13,896 bases of DNA, taken from positions 1-13,896 of the forward strand of contig ONWI01000014.1 of the NCBI GenBank assembly GCA_900321515.1, in the 5' to 3' direction. The notes under the pieces were generated by a model that was given only the letters and a program-made list of their open reading frames with translations, was not told the origin of the DNA and ran no database searches. The number at the start of each line of letters is the position of its first letter. Within the stretch, counting starts at the first letter, position 1. Both the position numbers and the translations under genes were made by a program. This stretch comes from an uncultured Eubacteriales bacterium. GTDB taxonomy: Bacteria > Bacillota > Clostridia > Oscillospirales > Acutalibacteraceae. This document shows positions 8,056-13,896 of the stretch, one piece after another.

Positions 8056-8668
8056 AGTCCCCGCCTCCGTTTTTTGATTGGATTTCCTGCCAGATATTAA
8101 GCACATCAGCGGACGGCACGCCGATCAGCCTCACGGAATCCGCGTAAAATTTTATCTCGGCGCGCCGTTTGGACGCGGAATAGTATGCCCTGCCCGCGTC
8201 AGCATAGCGATCGGTGAGATAATGCAGCCGCTGATTTGACGAACCTATATAAGCGCGTCCGTCATCCAGTTCCTTCACATATCTGCCGTCGATAAGAATG
8301 TCCGTCACAGCCAGAAGTCCCGCGCAGTCGCTTTTTGCATGAAGCTCCTCAAGGGTAAATCCGGAATAGATTATCACACCTATATCCCGCATTTCACGCA
8401 CTTCTCTGACAAGCTCCGCCAGCGCCTCTGCCTGTAAAAACGGCTCGCCTCCGCTGATCGTCAGTCCGTCGCAGCCCGAATTGATTATATCATTGGCAAT
8501 ATCGCTCACATCTGTCTCCTGAAACGCGCCAAACCGCGTATTCCGGGCAAGGCAGCCCTCGCAGTCGAAGCAGCATCCGTGAACCCATATTACAAAGCGA
8601 TCGCCGGGTCCCAGCAAATCGGTGTGAGACTCGGTGTGCGATATTTTTAATAGCTTTTTATTTTTCAT
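8045..8668 (-). CDS. Small radical SAM protein, NrdG/activase-like
   Basis: This 207-aa protein belongs to the short radical SAM proteins related to the anaerobic ribonucleotide reductase activase NrdG. Members bind a [4Fe-4S] cluster and cleave S-adenosylmethionine to a 5'-deoxyadenosyl radical. The cluster motif CX3CX2C is C32, C36 and C39, with an extra adjacent Cys33. The SAM-binding GGEP is at 73-76. There is no SPASM or other auxiliary-cluster extension, and the length fits the minimal family. No ribonucleotide reductase or other glycyl-radical enzyme is in the window, so a role as an NrdG proper is doubtful. Its target may be one of the linked proteins (inference). It leads the second block, just after a good promoter; the ribosome binding site is weak (AAAAGA). 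Oxygen sensitivity of this chemistry suggests an anaerobe. Confidence 0.88.
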   Translation of the reverse strand: MKNKKLLKISHTESHTDLLGPGDRFVIWVHGCCFDCEGCLARNTRFGAFQETDVSDIANDIINSGCDGLTISGGEPFLQAEALAELVREVREMRDIGVIIYSGFTLEELHAKSDCAGLLAVTDILIDGRYVKELDDGRAYIGSSNQRLHYLTDRYADAGRAYYSASKRRAEIKFYADSVRLIGVPSADVLNIWQEIQSKNGGGDYDF

Positions 8669-8692
8669 AATTATCTTTTATTGCAACGTAAC

Positions 8693-8721
8693 AGTATACC
8701 ATTAATGTTTATCAGTGACAA
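8693..8721 (-). promoter_or_regulatory. Sigma-A-type promoter for the radical SAM-led operon
   Basis: On the minus strand TTGTCA (8716-8721) and TATACT (8693-8698) are separated by exactly 17 bases; each matches consensus at five of six positions. The -35 and part of the spacer lie within the last codons of the acyltransferase gene. Expected transcription start is near 8686, giving a leader of under 20 bases before the ATG at 8668. Confidence 0.7.
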
Positions 8722-9736
8722 ATAGTTCTTGATTATCTTTAAAACACATTTTTCTTATAATATGTAAAGGATAACGAAAAATATCAAGGTAACATAACAC
8801 GATGCTCATTAAGATTGGAATTATCATAAAACAGACCTTTTCAGCAAACGATCCCATAAATAAATTATTAATGTGAAAAAATCTATGCATCAATACATAA
8901 ATCCCCCAGTGCCAAAAATACACATTTTCAGTATGCGCTCCTAATGCAGTAATGAATGGAATTCTTTTTTGCGGAATCAAAACAATTACACTCGCTCCGG
9001 TTATAAAGGTAATAAAATAGCACAATAACCGAGCCAATGGTCCATATTTAATTACATCGTCAGAAAATGGATTTCTTCCGGTAAACAAATGTCTGAAGAT
9101 ATAAACTGTGTCTAATTTGAAAAAACTTAGGTAAAACCATGAAACAATAATTAACACAGCACAGGGCAATAGTATTCTATAAAATCGCTTGATCGTCTGG
9201 TTAACTTTCTCCTGTGTAATTATATTTCCCAAGAGATAGAACGGAAAAAACACAATTATCCTTGAAAGATAGAGAAAATCCCCTATTGATTCGTCATATC
9301 CCACAAAGCATGCCAAAATTACAGTTGCCACAAACAAATATCTTTTATTTACATCTCGAAGCAAGTACATCAAAATCTGATAAATTGCAAGGACAAAGAA
9401 AAACCAAGGAAGTTCGGAATCTCCCAACAGAAAAAAACTCGTTGTTGAACTGGTAATTCGCCAAATAATTGATAGAAATATCTTGATTGCAAATCCACCG
9501 CTGATATAATACAATGTTTTTTCGACATATTTTGTTCTTTTATAGAAAAGGCCGGAAATGAATAACAACACAGGCATATGGTAAGCATATATGAAAATAA
9601 AAATGCTTTTACACACATCTGAATATTGTATTACTGAATCTGTAAAATGGCCTATAACCATGAGCGTGATCATAGTAAATTTGATGTTATCCCAATGAGC
9701 GACTCTATATTTTTCTCTGGTTATACCATCTTCCAT
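8702..9736 (-). CDS. Membrane O-acyltransferase, acyltransferase-3 (NolL/fucose 4-O-acetylase-like) family
   Basis: This 344-aa integral membrane protein is predicted to transfer an acetyl or other acyl group to a sugar hydroxyl of a surface polysaccharide, glycolipid or wall polymer; the acceptor cannot be told. About ten hydrophobic helices are visible. The N-terminal signature WDNIKF then VIGH places the presumed catalytic His at residue 30. The family hallmark YHMPVLLFISG is in helix 2. Length is normal for the family. A frame continues to a TTG at 9754, but that TTG overlaps TTGGAGG, the likely ribosome binding site; the ATG at 9736, 11 bases later, is the better start. The gene is strikingly AT-rich against its GC-richer neighbours, a sign of horizontal transfer. 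Nothing links it functionally to the flanking stress genes. Confidence 0.85.
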   Translation of the reverse strand: MEDGITREKYRVAHWDNIKFTMITLMVIGHFTDSVIQYSDVCKSIFIFIYAYHMPVLLFISGLFYKRTKYVEKTLYYISGGFAIKIFLSIIWRITSSTTSFFLLGDSELPWFFFVLAIYQILMYLLRDVNKRYLFVATVILACFVGYDESIGDFLYLSRIIVFFPFYLLGNIITQEKVNQTIKRFYRILLPCAVLIIVSWFYLSFFKLDTVYIFRHLFTGRNPFSDDVIKYGPLARLLCYFITFITGASVIVLIPQKRIPFITALGAHTENVYFWHWGIYVLMHRFFHINNLFMGSFAEKVCFMIIPILMSIVLCYLDIFRYPLHIIRKMCFKDNQELFVTDKH

Positions 9737-9769
9737 ATTCTTCTGTGCCTCCAACTCTGAATACGATTT

Positions 9770-9781
9770 TCACTCGAGTGA
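9770..9781. other. 12-base perfect palindrome upstream of the acyltransferase gene
   Basis: TCACTCGAGTGA reads the same on both strands and lies 33 bases before the acyltransferase ATG, between it and the hairpin that follows terD. It could be an operator for a dimeric regulator. There is no second copy in the window that I noticed, and the promoter it would control is not clear. Confidence 0.3.
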
Positions 9782-9812
9782 TATTTACGGCTGATTCTAC
9801 ATGTACTCTAAA

Positions 9813-9851
9813 GGGAAACAGGTCATAGGCAAATCCTACAGCCTGTTTCCC
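9813..9851 (-). terminator. Long symmetric hairpin after terD, probable terminator or attenuator
   Basis: Ten perfect pairs (GGGAAACAGG, 9813-9822, with CCTGTTTCCC, 9842-9851) enclose a 3x3 internal loop. A second stem, TAGG with CCTA, then closes a 5-base loop. It starts about 30 bases after the stop of the second terD gene, the usual place for a terminator of the ATPase-terD operon. The U-tract is poor (only UUU before AGAG on the minus strand), so termination may be partial. Confidence 0.5.
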
Positions 9852-9882
9852 CCACAAGCAAATATATTGATGTTACAGAATA

Positions 9883-10473
9883 TCAGACATTGACGCCATA
9901 GACGCGGCAGAGCTGCTCAAGACCGCCCTGATATCCCGAAGCGACGGCATTGAATTTCCACTGACCGTTTTTGCGGTAGATTTCGCACACAACAAGCGCA
10001 GTCTCAATGGAAAATTCCTCTTCGAGATCAAACTGAATAACAGTCTCTCCCTGGGTGTCAGTTTCGTTTTGCACCTTTGCCACGCGGACATATGCATTGG
10101 AAACCTGACCGAAGTTCTGACGGCGCGCTGCTGCCTCGTGAATGGTAACAGTAATTGCTATCTTGCTGACATAATCGGGTATCTTTGTAAAGTCGATGAA
10201 TATCTGCTCGTCATCGCCGTCTTGGCTGTTGCCGCCTGTGCGGTCATCCCCGGATGACCATATTGTGTGATCGCGCCAGTCGGGATTGTTGTAGAAAATA
10301 AAGTCGTCGTCGCTCTGAACCTTTCCGTTTGCCCCGCAGACGAATGCCGACGCGTCAAGGTCAAAATCGTAGCCTCCGTCGTATTTATTCGGGTCCCATC
10401 CCAAGCCTATAAGAGCCATTTTCATAGAATTGTCCAGTGTCGCTCTCTGACCCTTCTGAAGATTTACAGCCAT
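9883..10473 (-). CDS. terD: TerD-family calcium-binding stress protein (distal copy)
   Basis: This 196-aa protein is full length for the TerD/TerE family, cytoplasmic or membrane-peripheral proteins tied to tellurite, phage and general stress resistance. Family members bind Ca2+ through clustered acidic residues. Typical features are the start AVNLQKGQ, GLGWD at 23-27, DLDAS at 38-42, the acidic loop GDDRTGG to DGDDE at 75-89, FGQVSNAY, and the C-terminal GQWKFNAVASGY. A frame runs two codons further to a TTG at 10479, but GGAGG is only three bases from it; the ATG at 10473 has nine bases' spacing and is preferred. It lies 49 bases after the other terD copy and is probably last in the ATPase-terD operon. 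Whether it is terD, terE or terZ cannot be told by eye. Confidence 0.93.
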   Translation of the reverse strand: MAVNLQKGQRATLDNSMKMALIGLGWDPNKYDGGYDFDLDASAFVCGANGKVQSDDDFIFYNNPDWRDHTIWSSGDDRTGGNSQDGDDEQIFIDFTKIPDYVSKIAITVTIHEAAARRQNFGQVSNAYVRVAKVQNETDTQGETVIQFDLEEEFSIETALVVCEIYRKNGQWKFNAVASGYQGGLEQLCRVYGVNV

Positions 10474-10522
10474 AATCAATTACCTCCGTTAATCCTTGTT
10501 GATTGAAATGATATGATGAAAC

Positions 10523-11137
10523 TTATTTCTTCCAGACCGAGCGCGGAAGTCCGTATCTCTCGGCAAGCTGGGCTACAGACCATACCTGCAGCGGCTGACC
10601 GACAGCGTTGAATTTCCATTCGCCCTTGTAGCGGTACAGCTCTCCGAATACCAGAGCGGTCATTCCGGAATAATTCTCAGAGAGATTGTAGATGCATAGT
10701 TCCTTGTTATTGTCCGCGTTGACCAGCCGGATAAATGCATTATTAATCATCCCGAAATGCTGATTGCGGTCGGTAGCCTTATATATGCTGACAAGAATGA
10801 CAATGCGCTCGTACTTCTGAGGAAGATTCGCAAGATCCACCATGATCTGCTCGTCGTCGCCTTCGCCCTCACCGGTGAGATTGTCACCCTGGTGCAGAAC
10901 GCAGCCGCTCATGTGACGAAGATTATTGAAGAATACTACGTCTGCGCTGCTTTCGAGTTTGCCGTCGCTGTTGAGAAGAAACGCAATCGCGTCGCAGTCG
11001 ATATTCTGCGTCCTGCCTCCGAAGAATCCTCCCGTCTGCCCCGCCGCGTCCCAGCCTAAACCTGCCATGACCCTGCGAAGTCCGGAATTGCCCTTGGTCA
11101 GATCGACCTTCTGACCCTTTTGAAGATTAACACTCAT
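10523..11137 (-). CDS. TerD-family stress protein (proximal copy)
   Basis: This 204-aa paralogue of the neighbouring TerD protein shares the start SVNLQKGQK, GLGWD (26-30), the acidic loop GDNLTG to EGDDE (84-96), FGMINNAF and GEWKFNAVG. It differs by a Gly/Phe-rich insert near 36-41 (TGGFFG), by NIDCDA (45-50) where the other copy has DFDLDAS, and by a basic C-terminus. These changes touch predicted Ca2+ ligands, so the two copies may differ in affinity or partner, or form a heteromer. The ribosome binding site AGGGGG is about ten bases before ATG. It starts 24 bases after the Ca2+-ATPase stop, so coexpression is very likely. A TerD-family assignment is firm; a TerE/TerZ-type label is not. 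Confidence 0.92.
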   Translation of the reverse strand: MSVNLQKGQKVDLTKGNSGLRRVMAGLGWDAAGQTGGFFGGRTQNIDCDAIAFLLNSDGKLESSADVVFFNNLRHMSGCVLHQGDNLTGEGEGDDEQIMVDLANLPQKYERIVILVSIYKATDRNQHFGMINNAFIRLVNADNNKELCIYNLSENYSGMTALVFGELYRYKGEWKFNAVGQPLQVWSVAQLAERYGLPRSVWKK

Positions 11138-11161
11138 TTTCTGAAATCCCCCTAAAAGATA

Positions 11162-13783
11162 CTATTTTTTAAATGCCAGAACGATAAGCTTTCTTATCGT
11201 GTCTATCGGAATAATCAACACCGCAAGTATTACGCATACAAGCCATGATTTCGGGGAAAGACTGTGAACGCTCAGCACGTCGCCGCCGAATGTGACGAAC
11301 ACATACTGCATGGCGAATATGCCGAACATGACAAGCAGGAAGTTGACATTCCTGAATATTCCCTTGAATATATTTATATGCTCTGTGCGGGCATTGAATC
11401 CGTTGAAGGTGATAGCCATCATAAACGTCGCGAATATTGCGGATTTGAGATAAACCATCTTATCCTCTCCCGCGAGTCCCTGAATGTCAAAGAAGTTCTG
11501 CACCTGCGGGACAGTGAGTATCGCAAGGCAAACTCCGGTTATATACAGCGCCGCAATGACTATCTCAACGAACATGCTCTTGTTGACTATGCTCTCGGAA
11601 CGCGGCACCGGCTTGTCCTTCATGTATTCCTTAAGCGCCGGCTCGCTGCCGAAGGCTATTGCGGCGAGAGTGTCCATTGCGAGGTTCACCAGAAGAAGCT
11701 GTACAACCGTCAGTATGACCTTTTCCTCACTGATCATCGGACCGACAAAGCATGTGAGCACGGCGGCTACATTGACCGTCAGCTGGAATACCAGGAATTT
11801 GCGTATGCTCTTGAACATCGTCCTGCCGTAGAGTATGGCTTTCTCGATGGAGAGGAAGTTGTCGTCCAGAATGGTGATATCGCCCGCTTCTTTTGCAACT
11901 TCCGTGCCGCTGCCCATTGCAAAGCCGACGTCGGCCTTCTTGAGGGCGGGCGAATCGTTTACGCCGTCGCCTGTCATGCCGACGACCATGTTAAGCTCCT
12001 GCGCACAGCGCACCAGACGGCTCTTGTCGGTGGGAAGCGCGCGGGAAACGACGCGCAGGTCGGGAAGTATCTTTTTCAGTTCTTCATCGGTCAGTTCAGC
12101 CATTTCGCCGGAGGTAATCGCAACGTCCTCGTCGCGTGTGATCAGACCCGCGTCTCTGGCTATCGAAACGGCGGTCTCCTTGCGGTCGCCGGTAACCATG
12201 ACAACCTGAATGCCCGCGTTCTGCACTTCCTTGATGGCGTCAACCGCTTCCTTGCGGACGTTGTCGCGTATGCACATCACACAGAGCAGAGTCAGATTCG
12301 CGTCGTCCTGCTCACCGTCTGCTTTGGCCACGCCGAGAAGTCTCATTGATCTGCCCGCCTGCGTGTCGATGTAGGCGGTGATAGCGGACTTGTCCGCAAA
12401 CTCGCAGACCTTGCCGTTTTCATCAATATAAGAAGTGCATTTCTCAATCACCTTTTCGGGAGCGCCCTTGACAAATGTCACGAGCCTGCCGCCCTGTTCC
12501 ATTGTGACGCTGGAGCTCTTCTTGGTGGAATTGAAAGCGTTGAATGTCTTCACGCCGGATTTGTCTATATCCTTTGCCGCGTCGGATTCCACAAGGAACG
12601 TCATAAGCGCGCGGTCAGTGCTGTTGCCGCCTATTATCTCGCCATTGCTCGCCGAGGCGCTGTTGTTTACGCCTATGCCGGTAATGACGTCTGCGGAGAA
12701 TTCCTTCGGCATTTTGGCAAGCGCGTCAAATGTCTTGGCGTTGCCGATTGCCATCTCAACCACGGAAAGCCTGCCCTCGGTGATAGTTCCGGTCTTGTCG
12801 CTGAAAAGAAGGCTGAGGCTGCCCGCTGTTTCCAGACCGTTTATCTTGTGTACAAGGACGTTGTCCTTGGCCATTTTGATGCTCTGGAATGAAAGCAGAA
12901 TGGAGGTCAGCATAGGCAGACCTTCCGGAACTGCGCAGACGATGATGGTTACCGCGACTGTGATTGCGTCCATCACAAGGCGCACCCATTCAAACGCGGT
13001 ACCGGGCAGCTCGCCGGTGATGTATGTCTTTAACAGAATGCCGATTACAATCGCAATGGCGCCGATATAGCCGAATGTTGAGATCTGCTTTGCCAGCTTT
13101 GCCAGCTTGACCTGGAGGGGAGTCCGTCTTGTGTCCTCCTGCACCTCAAGAGCAAGTTCGCCGAAGAGCGTTCTGTCGCCGACAACCTTGACCTCCATGT
13201 GAGCCTCGCCGCCGACGACCACAGTGCCGCGATACGCGTAGTGCTTGTTGAGAAGGTCTTTGATGTCATAATCGGGAGTTCCCGTCACGGGAATCTTGTC
13301 CGCCTCTTCGGTCTCGCCGTTGAGAGCGGCCTGGTCAACCTTGAGTTCGCCCTCGATGATCTCGCCGTCGGCGGCAATCTTATCGCCCGCCTGCAGGAAC
13401 ACGATATCGCCCACAACGACTTCGCTGACGTGGATTTCCTCGAGATTGCCGTCACGGATAACCTTGGCGCGTTCCTTGGCTTCCTCCTCGGCTTTGAGAG
13501 CACTGGCCTGTCCCTCCTGCCTGCTTTCGCTGACTGACGCTACACCGTTCGCGATGATAATTGCGATGAGAATGCCTACCGGCTCGTACCATTCCGCCTG
13601 GTCCATGAAGTATAGCACCACCTGCACGACCAGCGCGACAAGCAGTATCATAATCATCGGGTCCTTGAAGCCCTCGAGAATCTTCTTCCACAACGGGTCG
13701 GGCGGAATCTGGGTCAGGCTGTTTGTGCCATGCTCCCTTCGGCTTTGCTCAACCTGAACGGATGACAGTCCTTGAATGTTCAT
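11162..13783 (-). CDS. Ca2+-translocating P-type ATPase, PMCA type (IIB)
   Basis: This 873-aa membrane pump is predicted to export Ca2+ from the cytoplasm using ATP. Ten membrane helices are apparent. The phosphorylation motif DKTGT starts at D329, KGAPE (439-443) and TGDGVND (604-610) form the nucleotide and hinge parts, and PEGL is in M4 (286-289). In M6, N700 and D704 in the NxxxD pattern complete a single Ca2+ site as in plasma-membrane types. The M5 region FLVFQLTVNVAAV is also PMCA-like. The actuator loop reads NGET, a conservative form of TGES. An upstream frame to 13870 exists but starts at a TTG overlapping the promoter, so I choose ATG at 13783, with AAAGGGA about 12 bases before. 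It is the first gene of an operon with two terD genes, which ties calcium export to the TerD calcium-binding proteins. Confidence 0.93.
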   Translation of the reverse strand: MNIQGLSSVQVEQSRREHGTNSLTQIPPDPLWKKILEGFKDPMIMILLVALVVQVVLYFMDQAEWYEPVGILIAIIIANGVASVSESRQEGQASALKAEEEAKERAKVIRDGNLEEIHVSEVVVGDIVFLQAGDKIAADGEIIEGELKVDQAALNGETEEADKIPVTGTPDYDIKDLLNKHYAYRGTVVVGGEAHMEVKVVGDRTLFGELALEVQEDTRRTPLQVKLAKLAKQISTFGYIGAIAIVIGILLKTYITGELPGTAFEWVRLVMDAITVAVTIIVCAVPEGLPMLTSILLSFQSIKMAKDNVLVHKINGLETAGSLSLLFSDKTGTITEGRLSVVEMAIGNAKTFDALAKMPKEFSADVITGIGVNNSASASNGEIIGGNSTDRALMTFLVESDAAKDIDKSGVKTFNAFNSTKKSSSVTMEQGGRLVTFVKGAPEKVIEKCTSYIDENGKVCEFADKSAITAYIDTQAGRSMRLLGVAKADGEQDDANLTLLCVMCIRDNVRKEAVDAIKEVQNAGIQVVMVTGDRKETAVSIARDAGLITRDEDVAITSGEMAELTDEELKKILPDLRVVSRALPTDKSRLVRCAQELNMVVGMTGDGVNDSPALKKADVGFAMGSGTEVAKEAGDITILDDNFLSIEKAILYGRTMFKSIRKFLVFQLTVNVAAVLTCFVGPMISEEKVILTVVQLLLVNLAMDTLAAIAFGSEPALKEYMKDKPVPRSESIVNKSMFVEIVIAALYITGVCLAILTVPQVQNFFDIQGLAGEDKMVYLKSAIFATFMMAITFNGFNARTEHINIFKGIFRNVNFLLVMFGIFAMQYVFVTFGGDVLSVHSLSPKSWLVCVILAVLIIPIDTIRKLIVLAFKK

Positions 13784-13858
13784 AGTGTGATCTGTCCCTT
13801 TCTTAATAAAATGATAGGTTTTACTGATATGAGTGAAGATACACCTATATCTCATAGT

Positions 13859-13887
13859 ATTATAATACAAATTGTTGCAGTTGTCAA
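13859..13887 (-). promoter_or_regulatory. Perfect consensus sigma-A promoter of the Ca2+-ATPase/terD operon
   Basis: On the minus strand TTGACA (13882-13887) and TATAAT (13859-13864) are separated by exactly 17 bases, a full match to the housekeeping consensus. Transcription should start near 13852, giving a leader of about 70 bases. Such a strong core suggests high expression or control by a repressor. No clear operator is seen, only short weak inverted repeats in the leader. Confidence 0.85.
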
Positions 13888-13896
13888 TAAAATCAC

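Noticed and set aside
8056..8106. Upstream extension of the beta-rich/coiled-coil gene to 8106
   Set aside because: The extra 17 codons lie wholly inside the radical SAM gene, whereas the ATG at 8055 has a strong ribosome binding site at proper spacing.
9819..9858. Possible promoter TTGCTT-17-TAGGAT for the acyltransferase gene
   Set aside because: Both boxes match consensus poorly and the site lies within the long hairpin, so I see no dependable promoter for that gene.
11264..12349. Long plus-strand open frame of 361 codons antisense to the Ca2+-ATPase gene
   Set aside because: It is the mirror of a conserved, codon-biased gene; the product is His-, Arg- and Cys-rich with no recognisable domain, and no good ribosome binding site is seen.
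13814..13852. Two mutually exclusive short pairings in the ATPase leader (ATAGGT with ACCTAT; AGATA with TATCT), suggesting a switch
   Set aside because: Stems of five and six AT-rich pairs are too weak and likely by chance; no riboswitch class fits.
1..13896. CRISPR arrays, tRNA or rRNA genes, transposase genes or phage genes
   Set aside because: No regularly spaced repeats, cloverleaf-like sequence, rRNA signature or transposase/integrase motif was seen on either strand.

Overview
The window looks like chromosomal DNA of an anaerobic Gram-positive Clostridia member, most likely from the Ruminococcus/Oscillospiraceae group. This rests on strong AGGAGG-type ribosome binding sites, consensus sigma-A promoters, an oxygen-sensitive radical SAM enzyme, medium GC content, and GC-rich multi-hairpin intergenic repeats of a type common in that group. 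No 16S or other marker gene is present, so the assignment is an inference. All nine genes I accept are on the minus strand; reading order is therefore from high to low coordinates.

Block 1 (13887 down to about 9813) starts with a perfect TTGACA-17-TATAAT promoter. It encodes a PMCA-type Ca2+ P-type ATPase (873 aa) and then two TerD-family calcium-binding stress proteins, with short gaps between them. A long symmetric hairpin follows the second terD. Block 2 (9736-8702) is a single, clearly AT-rich gene for a membrane acyltransferase of the NolL/acyltransferase-3 family. It looks like a later arrival between the two functional blocks.

Block 3 (8721 down to 179) has its own good promoter inside the 3' end of the acyltransferase gene. 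It encodes a small NrdG-like radical SAM protein, an unrecognised beta-rich/coiled-coil protein (overlapping start), a soluble coiled-coil protein, then a GC-rich repeat. After the repeat come a probable internal promoter, a membrane-anchored paralogue of the coiled-coil protein, and a 1209-aa protein with three CbxX/SpoVK-type AAA+ ATPase modules behind a degenerate fourth one. A second copy of the repeat follows the AAA+ gene at the window's left edge.

Hypothesis: TerD proteins bind Ca2+ and the ATPase exports it, so block 1 plausibly sets or senses calcium at the membrane. Block 3 looks like an energy-driven machine: a membrane-tethered coiled-coil scaffold, a soluble partner of the same family, an AAA+ remodeller and a radical SAM modifying enzyme. 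This set, next to terD but without terC, terB or vWA genes in the window, is the most interesting content. Functions of the coiled-coil and beta-rich proteins are unknown.
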